Assembly (NCBI GenBank): GCA_964019165.1
Contig: OZ025268.1
Location: 15,775,852-15,839,851 of the forward strand
Reading direction: 5' to 3'
Length of the DNA stretch: 64,000 nt
DNA from: Mastigias papua
Lineage: Eukaryota > Cnidaria > Scyphozoa > Rhizostomeae > Mastigiidae
Shown: positions 1-12,580 of the stretch, piece after piece
Layout: each line of letters begins with the position of its first letter
Position numbering within the stretch: position 1 is the stretch's first letter
Notes under the pieces: generated by a model
What the model was told of the DNA's origin: nothing
Database searches by the model: none
What the model saw: only the letters and a program-made list of their open reading frames with translations
Program-made: the position numbers and the translations under genes

Positions 1-2903
1 GCAGCAGCTGTTCAATAGTTACAGAAGTTTTGATTGTTCATATTTGTTTCACGCTTGAAGTGCACACCTAATGCTAAAAGCACACTTGCACACCTGACTT
101 TTAGTTCGTACACACTTGAGATCTCATCAAGAAAGGTTATTCTCTGCAGTATGGACCCCTGTTCCAAGGAAACCACAGTAGAGTATGGGTGCCACCCACA
201 CTGCAGAGTTTGGCAACTGCAAACTCGATATTTTTTGTCGCAAATGGTAATGCACACCAAACAGTGGGTGTGGTAGGATGTTGAAAGGTGACAGGGCGTG
301 GTTTATTTAGTTAATTTGAATATCTTCCAACTATCATAACAATAGTAAGGCAGCCATCAAAAATCTGTTGCATTCACATTGTCTGACCGACTCTGTTTTC
401 TAGCAAGAACTCAATTCAGAAAGTCGGAAAAATTGTCAGATTTTTTTTTAAATGACAAGATATATGTTTGAATGTTTCCACAATTAAACAATCAAAATCA
501 GGATGTGCTGAATCTCTTTTGTTTGAAAGAAAATTAAGTAAAATTGTGAAAACACTGATTTTGAAAAGTTCATGGGTGTATGAGCATTCTTTGAAGAACA
601 CCCTCTCCCCTTGTATGTGTTGTATGCTTTTGGGGTTCACCTACCCCTTCAGGGCATACTTGAAATCACTTTTTGAACGGACTCTAATTGAAATCACCGA
701 TTGGATTAGTCAGACTTTGTAACTTTGAAAAACCCATCAAAATTTATTACCAGCAGACTGGCTGGTTTTGAGAGACCAGTTAGGATACACAGGCAATATC
801 TTTTTGATAGACACCTAATGAAGTAAAAATTGCTGTGATAGGCATGGTGTTTAGTATGGAACCTTTCAAGGTGAAAAACAATGAAAAATAAATAAACTGG
901 TTATACCTTTATGCCAAAAACTAAGTGGGCACTGCAAGTACACACCTGAGGTCCAGTGCACACTTGCATACCTGACCTTTTGCTAGTGCACACTCAAGAT
1001 ATCATCAAAAAAGGCCATATTCTGCTGTTGGGGTGCCATCAATTGATCAACATTCATTTAATTCAATTGTGCATTATAGATACAGTGGTACTTTATTAAA
1101 GTATATTTTAGTGATTTTTTTCATTCTGATTTTTTCAGAACTATTTTGTGCTAAGAGAAGTAAAACTTATGCTACCCAATGCCTTCTCTCAGAATTGGAA
1201 GAATTACCTTTCCTATGACTCATAGCATCTTTGGAAAGCAACTGAATTCTATATGTGCAGTAGTGTGTAGTAGAAATAGTATCCAGTTGGTGAGTTTGAC
1301 TTGTTTGTCCTAGATAATTTCACTGAGCTCTGTTGTAAAGAATTTATAAATGTTTTGCCATTGAAATAGAGCTGTTTTCATGGTTTTTATAGTGTATTAC
1401 AACAGCTGTTGACAGTTCCTTATTTAGTTTCTTTAAGTATGATATGAGCACTATAGCTAACCTCTTAACTTTGAACACACTGATCAATTGTAAGTGGAAT
1501 GACAAGCTTTCTTGGGAAGGTTATAGTGGTGAGTGCTAGCTATCACACACCAAAAACTACCTAGACATGTGGCGTCATGTCATAGTGTGTGGTGGTATAT
1601 GGTGGTACAAAACCATTACTATCTATATCTACACTGGGACATAGCTCAATGTCAATTTCTCCATGTATATGCTGATTTCTATTGCCCAGTCAACAATGGA
1701 TCACAGTCATTTCCAAACCTTATGGATATAATCTGCCATTAGTAACTATGTATCTAATGCAATAAAGTGTTGAGCCTAAAGCCTATGAGGATTGAAACAG
1801 TTATGTTTAGACATGATGATGAAGTGGCAGAAGGGGTAAGCAGTGGACATTGAATTCATCATAAGTATGCATGGAGCTAGAAACAACAAGTTGCCACTTC
1901 AGAGCAATCAAGGTTTTCAATATTTTGCTCACCTGGGAAGTTGCAGTATGTGCCAGGGCATTCGCATGTGATTGCACCCCTTTCCATGGAAGCCTGAACA
2001 CTATAGACCTGGTTTTTGGCATTCTTTTTTGAAATTTATTATTGAATGGTTACAATAAATCAAACAGAAATAGTTTTATGTGAAGCAAAAATATTATCCT
2101 TAGAAAACTAATATGAGATGATAAAGCATGATGTCAGAGATGTAGCTACTTGGGGGTGTGGTGGGTGTCACAAAGGCCTCTCTGTTTGAGGTATTCAACT
2201 GTGCATGTGTACCCCGGCACATGACTTAATAAGGCAAGATGAATGATCCATCACATGCCTTGCCCTTCAAATTGACCAGAGCATGCAGCTTAGCAATAAA
2301 TAGTAGACCTAGACTACATGCCTTGATGTGGCATTGTGCTGATGACACATGATCATTCACACACCTGCTAACATCAGTATGGAGAGACCTGGTTCCACAC
2401 CCTGATGTGTTGACATATATAAATATGTTGTTAGAAATGCAGCATATTTATCCTGACTTTGTTGCATTGGAGGAGATTTTTCACTACTAAATATTAAGTG
2501 AACAACTTTCAATTATATAGTTATTTCATGTGGAAATATGTGAACAGATCTCCTACACTTACATCTTTATTGACTTGAATTGAATTTGCACACAAAATAT
2601 CTTATGAAAATTTGGGCAAAGTTTTGACCCCCTTTCCCCTATACTTGAAGTATCAATACACCCCAGAATGACATCATTTGCTTGTACCTTTGCCTCCTAA
2701 GAATACTGTAATGCACACCTATACTTACATTTTGTTAACAATCTCATTTGCTGATAGGAAGTAGCAGATATTTTTTGAATTTCAGGTTTATTATTAACAT
2801 CAAAGCAAAAATTTCAAATCATTGGAAAGAATTAAAGTTGGATTATTCAAATGTTCTCTTCTTATAAACCTGCTCTGTTTCTCATAGGTTCTCTTTCTCA
2901 TAG
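1..2903. other. Gene-free AT-rich stretch with a repeated segment
   Basis: I see no credible exon here. A segment of roughly 110 bp rich in short GTGCACAC/TGCACACCTGA words occurs at about 55-165 and again, diverged, at about 925-1030 in the same orientation; both copies end in a similar ATCATCAAGAAAGG-like stretch. The 5' exon(s) of the CISD3-type gene that starts being recognisable at 2904 (mitochondrial targeting region) should lie here but could not be identified. Confidence 0.5.
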
Positions 2904-4918
2904 GTTCCAAGTAGGCAGCAAAGTAGTGATGAGATAGTTGGGAAAATTGCTGCCAAAGAACCATTTGAAGTTCAATTGGTAAAAGGAAAAAGATACTCAT
3001 GGTGTAGATGTGGCTTTAGCAAGAAGCAGGTAGGTTTGTGCAAAATTGTTTGAATACATGAATAACGTTGATGCTAACACAATGCAACACAGAGTAACTA
3101 TTTTCCCTGTGATTCAAAACATTCAATAAACCATTGAAATTTATGCTATCAAGTTTATCTATAGATTAATACATAATAGAATAATTTTTTTTGAAAGCAG
3201 GAATTACAACTGAAATGTACCCCAAAAGTCTGTTAAACACTTGAGAATATAAAACAATGTGTATTGAGTATGTTACGTTCTCAGTGCCAACGTATCATGT
3301 ATGGAGAAATTTCAGTATGCTAGCAACAGCATATGTAGGCATTACAACCAATAAATCTACCAACTTATATGCCTGACCGTGGACTGAGATGCACCAATTA
3401 TGAAGAGCATGTATCACCAGTCGTTGTAAATCCCAACTGATGTCACGAAATTGCTTATGAATTAAAAAGTAAACAAGAGTCCCAAATAGATTGCTTATTA
3501 CAGAGCACTCACCCGACAGCCACTGGTGTGACGAAGCAGGATGCCCAGTTCCTTTCTTTACCATCTTTATCTTCCAAGTTGTGCCATCTGGTATCCATTG
3601 CTGCTGGGTGGATAGTTAACATACATGAGACCATTAATCTTTCAAGCAGTAGACTAGCACTCTGAACGCTCAGCCACTCGCCCATACTGATAAATTAAAA
3701 GGGTCTATATTTGAAATTATACTTCTTCTGTTTACATAGTTGACGCTTTCCTTTCTTGATGCAAGCAGAAATCAAAACAGATAGATATGAAAATTTATGA
3801 CCTGTATTTGCTATTACTTGAAACATGTCATCTCCAGTACGCGTTTCTTTTTATAAACAGTCAGATCTATTGCTATCGCCCTGGCATACATAGCTTCTTT
3901 TCTTATAAGAACCATCTAGTCCCTTAATTCCTCATGTCTATTTTTTCTTTACGAACTAACTCCTTTAATCACTCGTACCCTAGGCCTATCTCCCAAGCAA
4001 TGCATGTCACGCACTTTGGATCCTAGTCAAATACAGTGGTGTCTATAAAATCAGTGCACTCGAGGAAAAGTTCCACAATGCTCAAATCCCCAAGCTTCTA
4101 CTACCTGCCCGCCCGTTTGATGCATCGTAGCAAATCTGTTACCCTTTCCCCACTTATTACATAACATTTTAAATCCTAAGACCCTTGGATCGACGCTCTG
4201 TTATTGTCTTGCGTGTCATGTGCACCGAAATTATGTGAAAGATATTAATTGCTTATTTCCAATGTAAATGTTTCTTTTAAGTCAATCACAGAATCTGTAG
4301 TGATAACGAAAGCAAAACAGAAAACACTCTGTTCTGTGCTACCCATAAAGTTTAGGACACAAAACATATTGTAGTGAAAACTCGTTAAATCCGTGAAAGA
4401 CAAAAGGGGTTTCCGAAACTGTGAAAGATATCACAGAAAGTCCTAAAGTTTCTTAACTCGTTCCGTGTAGTTCAAAAAGTTTCTTAAATTTTAGTGTGTT
4501 TAATAGTAGATTTCTTATAAACGGGTTTCTTATAGAAAAAGCGTGAAATTGATTGGCTTTAGAATGCAGAGCTATGCTATTCTTCACCAGTCTATTGATA
4601 CTCCCTTTTTGATTGGTGCATTTCAATCCACAATTGTGTACATATTTTGTCAGCTTCCTTTCAAGCATTGTGCTAACATCTTTATACTCTTCAGAGTGTA
4701 AACTGGATAGTCTCTGGGTACAAGCAAAATTTCCATTATTTTCTTAGCCTTTTTGTGATGGTCAACATAGAAGATATGCTCCTGGATTTTCACCTTTTCG
4801 GTTCGTTGCTGAAGAAACAGGAAATGTATTGTTGTGTGGATGCAAACAAACGGACAACCCCCCTTACTGTGATGGAACTCATATGTCTGGTAAAGTGCAA
4901 AACGCTTCTATTGGTTAG
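2904..4918 (+). CDS. CISD3: CISD3-type mitochondrial CDGSH iron-sulfur protein (two 3' exons)
   Basis: Exons 2904-3029 and 4748-4918 (stop TAG at 4916) join in phase 0. The product carries two CDGSH 2Fe-2S sites in one chain, the hallmark of CISD3 (MiNT/Miner2) as opposed to single-site CISD1/2. Site 1 is C-R-C-(x9)-C-D-G-Q-H, split by the intron between KKQ and PFCDGQH; site 2 is C-G-C-(x9)-CDGTH. Each holds the 3Cys/1His cluster ligands. Family knowledge: CISD3 is a soluble mitochondrial matrix monomer thought to act in iron and redox homeostasis. Visible length is about 98 residues, with a typical C-terminal end after a GTHMSGKVQ stretch. The acceptor before 2904 (TTTCTCATAG) is followed by an open frame and preceded by an in-frame stop, so at least one upstream exon with the start codon and targeting peptide is missing from my model. 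The residue before His in site 1 is Q, where most CDGSH sites have S, A or T. A possible ATTAAA poly(A) signal is at 4958. Confidence 0.88.
3295..3690 (-). repeat. tRNA-headed SINE-like repeat in the CISD3 intron
   Basis: Read on the minus strand, the segment ending near 3690 begins with a tRNA Ser/Leu-like A-box (GGGCGAGTGGCTGAGCG), continues into an unrelated body, and includes a GGGCATCC...CACACCAGTGG stretch of the kind seen in tRNA-derived SINEs. No intact B-box or cloverleaf is visible, so it is not a functional tRNA. The boundaries are approximate. Confidence 0.4.
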
Positions 4919-4963
4919 CTAGAGCCACATGGCCCGTGATAAACTGTATGATGACTAATTAAA

Positions 4964-7900
4964 CCTCCAACATACTATTCTGTTTTCTTATTTCTACTCA
5001 AGTGAATTGTTTTTATTTCCTGGGAGCTTTCAAACAATGCGAATCATTGCATTAGTTAAAATGCTTTCGTTTGTGTGAGCATTTATCCTTTGAAATTGAT
5101 TCCTGGGCCTTATTGTGGATAGCTGAGTTGGGCCGAAATTTGTAGAATGAATTCAAGAGGTCAGATTTGTCGGTTCTTGGCGTAAGGTAGCAGTTTTAGA
5201 TTAGATGTCTCTGGAAATGAGTTCGTGATTAGCAGCAGACCTGTAGACAGCTGAAGTAGATTTTTTTGGGGGGATGCATGGATGTTAAGTGGAAAGTTAC
5301 ACTGGAAGTGCATCTCTCTAAAGAAACTAAGAGTGCATTCTACTAGAAATCAACCTGGTAACATTTTAACGGTGAGGTATACTATTTGCTTTATCAACAT
5401 TGCTTAGAAGAACTTCTGTATTATTGGATCCAACCATGGTGAGCCCTTGTACGTCACTAAATGAAGTTATCAGCTCCTCAAGTATCAAGTCAGGTGGCAC
5501 TGTCCCTTGTTCTAGGGCATGTGTTGATTCTGCATGACAAAACCTCTGCAGACAAATCCCACAGTGCTGGCACGAGATATATTGCCCTCCGGTTGCTTTC
5601 TCTTAACGTTTTAACAATCATTGCCGAACACCAAATGCAAGTCAGAATATGGCGTTTTTGCTTTTTGTTTTGGTTTTTATTTCTTCTACTTATATTATCT
5701 GAAATGTGAAGGGTGGCTTGGATGACCGAATATCCATTCCCGTCATTTTAGGCACAGTAGTTGTATTTGCTTCTTGTTCTATGTTTTGGTTCACTATAAA
5801 AAAACAAATCCCCGTATATGTTCTCTAATGTTATGAATCTTTCTTTTATGCGTCTTGCCAGATGTATCTGTTAACATTGTTGTTAACTGTTTAATCTTTA
5901 AGTCTTTGTATTTTGTGGAATTTGAAATGAACTGAACTGAACTGAAATGAACAGACTTTGTGCAGAGACATTGTAGACGAACTTCAAAAGAAATTAATTG
6001 CTTAGCTTAGAACTGTGTTGTTAAGCCGAGCATGAAGGACTACCTTCCTCTCTAAATGGAAGAGAGGTTCCCTAAACTTTGTGATTCCTATATGTTTAAT
6101 ACTTATCTATTAGACACTTGCTCTTCCTTTGATCTCACTGTGGCGTCCCAGTTCCGTTCTTTGCTCATCGAAAATCTGGATCATGTAGCGGAGTTTGCAA
6201 GTGCATTAGTCTTTCCAAGGCTAATCTGCCACTGCATTTTGACGGGCGCAACGAGCTTCTGGGGTAGGCAAGCCCGCGTCAAACCGGCCATCAATCAGAA
6301 TCTTCTGATCTAATGTTCCAGATTTAGGAGACGTGTTGTGTACCTTGCAACTGCACAGCTACCAGATACCTTTATGGAAGAACTCAATTATTTGTTGTTA
6401 TTGAGGGAAATATGACGAGATGGTTGAGAAAACTGCCTGTTATCTAGCTAGGGGATCTATCACCATTCAAAATGACGGGAAAACCCCCACTATCGAGGGC
6501 TTTTATGTTTAATTTTTGAAACCCAATTTGTATTGGCTCTATTTGCATCACGTCATATACACTCTTTTTCTTGTATAAATCCATTTTATTGTAATTTGAC
6601 TGAGGCTGGATTTGCCAAAAAATAAAGGCAATGCTAGAACGTTCTGAGCCTCGGATGAGAATATTCACATTCATTACTCTGTTTCTTTTGGCAAACCAAT
6701 TTTGATGAGGTTATTAGTAGACATCAGCTTTCGTTCGTTTATTTTCGAAAGCAGCCCGGCTGAATGCCTTAGAAGCTGCATATTACATGTACTGTCTAAA
6801 ATACACGTTTTTCATTTTATAAGAAAGTTCACCCAGTACTCAGTTGAAACATTTTTAACTTGTTCGTGATTTCAGTACTGAGACTTCCTTATGTGTTTCT
6901 TAGCGAGAGTATTTGAGTTTTTGTAGTACTGCAGTCTTATAAAGATAGATAGACGACTTTTTTATTCAATATAAAATATTGCAAATACAAGCATACAAGC
7001 TGCTTAATGCTGTACGTACATTCTATTTGACATACTAACATAACACTAAAAATACATAAATTTTCATAGGAAATCTCTGCAAATTAAGCAAAAGAGTTGA
7101 TGAACTTGAGTAAAAATAAGAATCTCAAATGTGCATCGACTTATCAACTTTCTGGCCTTCAGAAAACCAGTAATCAACTTGTTTATCATTTCGAGGAACC
7201 GAGTACTGCTTTATTTTAAGACACTTTCTTTTAAAAAACATGTAATTACATAAAATTACTCTGCTGACTTTTTGCCGTAGTAATAGACCATGAGATAATT
7301 ATCATGAGATACTTCTTTTTATAGCTTTTGCTTGCGCAGATTTGAGTGAGAAAAGTATGGAAATTGTTTCAGTAAAACCAAAGTTCACCTTCTATTGTTG
7401 ACTGAAACATTTCATTTTTTCTCAACACTTCAATACAGTATTGGACTCACACGTTATTTTGATTAAAATGCTTATGTGTTGTTTCCATATAATGATATTT
7501 ATATTAAGTTATTTTAACGTACTAGGGATACAGCACGAAAGTTCTGGGGGCATAGGTAGCAGTGATGTACAGATAGTGTTGACAAATATTTCCATACCCG
7601 GTCATCAGACCTAGCTTCACCACTGCAAATCTGTGCATTTTTCTTAATGCTTACTTTCTTTATCTATGGCTTGTTGGTATATGCTGTTAAAAATTTTCAG
7701 TTGCTAGCGACAATTGAATACCTTTTTCGTAATAAGGCATAATTTTTTGCTTTTGAATTAGGCACAAAGTTGACAGATTGTTGCATGTTTACCTCTATGG
7801 AAAAGTTCATCTTTGGGAAAGTTAATAGTCAGTCTTTGCTTAAAATGCATATCTACACTCGATCACTGATTGGAAAGCTGATTCATAGTCTGTTTTTCCT

Positions 7901-9160
7901 TGAACATAGGAGCCAATTACGAGCATTTTTGTAACTTGAGTATGCCGTGACATCAAGCTATCTTCGTTCAGATTTTCTTGTTTACAGCCATTTGTAGCTG
8001 TTTTCCTTTCTGCCCACAAACTGACCGGTGTTGTTGTCGAGCTAATTTAAATTTTCAAAATTACGCAACGAAGCAGATTTGGATAAAAGGTAGAAGAATT
8101 GCATTCTCACTAAACTCTTTACAAGTTATAAACATGTCCATGTCCACGAAGAGATAAACAGCCGTCAACCGATATCTATGATGTATGAAACTATATCTCA
8201 TGTAGCACCATACTTGCATTCAATTGAATTTCTAAACATCATCCAGGTTATAATTCTTTCAATGTTGCTTCCCTATTTTCTATTATTTTGATTGTTATTT
8301 AAAAGTACTCAGTGAATGCAATCTAAAAAAACTCTATAAAGCCACCCGCAATACCTATGAAAATATCTGCTTTGCATTGCAATGCATGCTTTAATCTTTT
8401 AATTTTATGGATTTTGCTATCACAGAAATTAAGTAAGAATCTGTCGTGTATGCTCCATACAAGAAACACGCACTTAACAGATGCCGAGATAGTAGGCAAC
8501 TAGGACTGCAATAAATTCATTTTCAATCAATTTGATGACATATCTGTTGGCTAATACCACAAATAACTTCAAGCTTTTTAGCTGAAGCTGTAGTTTTTAA
8601 CTACATATAGTTGGGATGTATTATAATTATACAAGTATTAAACTTTAGCGTGTTGTGTTTGCAAAGTTGCTTATTAAGATAGGCTCAAAGTTATGTAAAC
8701 AAATGAGTTTGTAACTGATACAGATGCTTAACTGTTCTTGCATATGCTGTTTGTGTGTAGGAACAAAAAGAAAGAGTAAAATGATAAAAAGAGTTATTGC
8801 TACCATACTATGTAATTCTCAACATAGATGCAAGCCTTAAGTGAAGATTTATTGTATCTCGAATACACAATGATGGAAAACCCTAGTCCAGTAGGGCTTA
8901 TCTATATTGAGCAATGACGTACAATGACGCTTGAGTTGAGGACAGTTGAGATGACAGATATTTGAGAATTGTACGAATCATCGGCTACCCATCTTTAATC
9001 AGCGTTTCGGGGGTTTTTAAGGACAGTACACTATTGACTACAGGCCTCCCAATACCCCCAAGAGAGGCATCATCGCGCACAATACAAGAAAATTGTGGAA
9101 TGGAATAGTTTGGTGTAAAAAAAGTTTAAATGATCTATGCACTCACACATGTTTATGAGG
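4964..9160. other. Gene-free AT-rich stretch
   Basis: No exon with supporting splice sites or recognisable protein similarity was found. The segment at about 5560-5955 looks like the 3' end of a non-LTR element on the plus strand: a T-rich 3' UTR ending in a short TGAAC-unit microsatellite (about 5926-5952), the style of tail seen in CR1/L2-like elements. The rest shows no structure I can support. Confidence 0.4.
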
Positions 9161-9163
9161 ATG

Positions 9164-9265
9164 ATGAATAAACTATAATTTTGTGTGGACCAAGATGACT
9201 CTAATGTTTCGATTTCGTTTGAAAGCCATTATTGGCTTCTGGTGGTGAATTGGGCGTAGTGTTGT
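9164..9265. repeat. Left member of a direct-repeat pair flanking the RT ORF
   Basis: About 95 bp here (core CTCTAATGTTTCGATTTCG, then a small AAGCCA/TGGCTT-type hairpin) recurs at about 11345-11450 with roughly 85 percent identity in the same orientation. The two copies bracket the reverse-transcriptase ORF and its 3' sequence. The hairpin plus CGAAAC-type signature on the minus strand is common near ends of Penelope-like and LINE/SINE elements. Confidence 0.6.
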
Positions 9266-9973
9266 ATCTTCCATAATCGTATTCCAATGTTGACTTAGTA
9301 TAGGACCAAATGATTTTGTGTTCATATTGAAAGGTATGATGGAAGATAAAATCCGCCTGCTTCGTGCCTCCTTTCAGTTAATAGATCACCTTGTGACTGG
9401 GTGCATATTTTGGAGAACATTGATTGTATGAGCGTTCGATCGTAGCCCCTAGTAACTAGGGGTACTAAATTAATTTGTGAGATGAAATCTAAGTCCTCAT
9501 CATGTGTAATGATTCGTCAATAACAGAGGACCTGACTAAATTTGATTCTGTTTTTCTTCCAAAACTTCTCAATAGGATAAAATGAGAAAGAATACGAAGA
9601 AATACAACAATGCTGTTTGAAACAATACAACAATATTAGTGGGGTGAACTGAACGTGCATGAAGTAAGGAGCAATGTCGCCATTATTCTAGTAAAAGTCT
9701 TATTATGCAACAAACCATGTTAAGCACCTTATCTTGTACATAACAAGGTTCTGTCCTAATGATGATTGCATGTTTGTGCATTCAAATGTATAGATCTAAC
9801 GTTCTGAGACAGCCGTATCATCTTTGTAATCTTATTTGCTAAAATGGCGCTTCTGATTATATTGTTTGTAATTAAACTACTTACCCGCATTGACATTTTT
9901 CACTTTTTTGACGCTATATATGATATATTTAAACGATATAACGTGACGCAGCCACACAACGTTTTTCATTAAG

Positions 9974-11308
9974 TCACATTTTTCTTTTCAAAATATCCTT
10001 CCATTTTTTGCGGTCCTTTGCCAGTTGACTTGCCTCTTCCCATTTTAAATTAATTTCTTGCAATTGTTTTTGCATCAATTCCAGCCATGTAAACTTTGGT
10101 CTTCCTCGTGGTCTTTTTGATTGTATTAATGCCACACTTAACGCTTTTCGTGCATGTGTGTTCTCATCTAACCTCATCAGGTGACCAAACCATTTTAATC
10201 TCTTTTTCTCAATTGTTTTGCTCCATGGTTCTGTCTTGGTTTTTTCGTATACGTCTTCATTCTTTACAATCTTTGGCCATCTAATATTTAGAACATATGA
10301 GCGTAGTATTCGCCTTTGAAAGCTATCAATTTGATTTCCTAGCGTTTTCGTTAGTGTCCAAAGTTCACTGTTGTATAAAAATACTGGTGTTATGTATGCT
10401 TCGAATGCTCTTACTTTAGTTCTTCTTGACAATCGTTTGTTTTGGAAAATTTCTTTTAAGTTTGTCAGTGCATTGAGTGATAGGCTTTTTCTGTTTGCAA
10501 TGTCTGCTCCTGTGTTCAGTTTGGATCCTAGTATCTTAGCATTTTTCCATTCATTTTCGTTCTTATATTTCACCGTATATTCTTCAGTTTTTGACATGTT
10601 TATCATCAGACCTCTTTTCTGTAGTCTTGATGGAAGTTGTTCTTTTATATGCTCGATTACTTTTTTATCTGTTGTTGCTATTGTTATATCATCCGCATAT
10701 TCCATATTTATTTCGACATTTTCTATTTTCTTGTCATGTGATGGCTTTTCGCAACCTTTACTTATTCTTACTTCATTGCAGTTTGTTTGTTCTTTTCTGT
10801 TTTGCATGTTATGTTCTTCATGTTGTTTTTCTACAAGTGATTTTGCTAGGTAGAATATGAATTCTTGTCCACTACAACAGTCACCTTGGGGTGTACCAGT
10901 GTCTGTCTTAAAAGTCGAACTTCTAGATTTTCCAACTTGTACCATTAACTCAGTTCCTAGCATTATTTGAATCATATTTAATTCATCTTTGTTTAAACTT
11001 TTTTGCAGATCTTTTACTAGTTCACTTCTTATGATGCTGTCGAAAGCTTTTGACATATCGAGCAATAGATAATGAATTTCAAAATTTGTGGACGTTGCTG
11101 CTTTTTCGGCTAGAATTTTACAGGCAAAGACATGCTCTGTTGTGCTTCGACCCTTACAATATGCTGCTTGAGAAATGGGTATTTCTTTATTGATTTTTTC
11201 ACCTATACGTTTCATCATACATGTAGCAAGGATTTTTCTTAACACTGATAGTAAAGTTATTGGTCTCAGATTTTCAATAGGTCCTTTCTTCTTTCTGGGT
11301 TTCTGCAA
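9974..11308 (-). mobile_element. 5'-truncated non-LTR retrotransposon, intact 444-aa reverse transcriptase ORF
   Basis: One open frame of 444 residues carries the core of a non-LTR (LINE) reverse transcriptase. An LRPITLLSVLRKI block lies at about 14-26, an AAYCKGRSTTEH block at about 48-59, catalytic motif A (LLLDMSKAFD) at 81-90, TPQGD at 139-143, the catalytic YADD box at 204-207, a thumb/linker region with PRGRPKFTW, and a C-terminal coiled, basic tail. The apurinic endonuclease domain that should precede it is absent, and the sequence upstream (11309-11345) is unrelated, so the copy is 5'-truncated. The frame is uninterrupted, so the copy is fairly young. After PQGD the usual CLSAxLF is CCSGQEF, a change that could impair activity. 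The segment between PQGD and YADD is long. Related RTs are abundant in cnidarian and other marine invertebrate genomes. The first Met is just the first in the remaining frame. Confidence 0.9.
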
Positions 11309-11344
11309 TGCTGTGATTATTCCTAAAATTAATTGCAGAATATA

Positions 11345-11450
11345 AATAAAATAAACTATAACTTTGCGTGGATCAATGTGTCTCTAATGTTTCGATTTCG
11401 TTTAAAAACCATTGTTGGTTTCTCCTGGTGAATTAGGCGTAGTTTTGATG
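11345..11450. repeat. Right member of the direct-repeat pair flanking the RT ORF
   Basis: Diverged copy of the segment at 9164-9265, same orientation, sharing AATAAACTATAA, CTCTAATGTTTCGATTTCG and the CTGGTGAATT...GGCGTAGT stretch. It begins about 37 bp beyond the truncated 5' end of the RT frame. Confidence 0.6.
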
Positions 11451-12580
11451 TTGCTCCTTCTCTATTCTGAATTTTAAAGCTGGATGCAGCAAGTTAAGTT
11501 TTTCATGAAACAGTCACAATCCAGCTCGGAACCAAAGATGACAACAGTTGATTTTTTCAAAACAGTTTCAAAACAGTTTATTCAAGGCAAATCAAAACAG
11601 TTTATTTTTTTCAAAAATTTCTCTTTTGGCTGCTCGTTTATAAGGTGGGCAATTCTGGACAATTTTATTTAAGTTGCTCTTGCATGGCTACTTTTTCACC
11701 AAGATATCATGAAGTTTACGGAAATGAACTGAATAAAGTGTCTTTACCTCCATCGTGTTGGCTGAGTTTTCATTCTTTGCGGTACGATATGCCCTTTCAT
11801 CAAGAAAGCTATGCCCTTGCGTCAAGTTTCGGTGGGTCACATTCTATTAATGAAAACATTGAAGTTTCGCCCCTGTAGAGAGATCCTTGAACTAATCCTT
11901 GAACTAAGTGACTTGGTGATAAAATACAAGAGGTCCTGCAACTCGATTCGTGATTTAATTCCATTAAATAGTTTCAAAAACAACTTAAAACATACTTATA
12001 GGCTAAAATCAAGACTAACGCACGAATCTCTATGCGACCAGAACGTTTTAGTAGTGAGGTCAATTTTGTATTCCGATTGCTTATTTCAGCATTGTAAGTC
12101 AGAATTTTATTATTTAATCTGAGGGTTGTATTTCGTCTTGAATTACGTTGGGCAATTACCCTACTCTCCTCGTCATCTCTTCATGACTTTCCAAACTAAC
12201 TTTTTCAACTAAGTGTGTTTATCAAATTTAGCATAGCTGTGTGTGGACAGATTAGAATATTTCCCCTGAACTTTTGAACTTTGATAGCATCTTGTGAGAG
12301 AACACTTCACTCTTCTTTTTCTTCTCACCAAAATAAGGCAGGTGCAACTAATTGATGATAATTTATGCAGTTGTTGCAGTTGCTTATTCACAAACACTAG
12401 GCCTAGAGAGGCAGCTGCACTGTCGAACAATATTCAGGTAGAGAATGGTCGGCTAGATAATTTCTATCGGATATACAGGCGAACATAGAAAATTTTCTGA
12501 AGATATTAACCTTCCTTTCACATGCTGGAGCTCAACAATAACCGAAGAAGTTTTCATTTCATCGCTTCGCAAGAACTGTA
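11451..12580. other. Upstream region of the six-exon membrane-protein gene
   Basis: No supported exon. Short frames on the plus strand between 11484 and 12488 have no recognisable domain, splice support or composition distinguishing them from noise. The promoter and 5' UTR of the gene starting at 12581 should lie in the right half, but I see no clear TATA box or other element. Confidence 0.35.

Noticed and set aside
10096..10860. Plus-strand frames opposite the reverse transcriptase
   Set aside because: Hydrophobic shadows of the RT coding strand.
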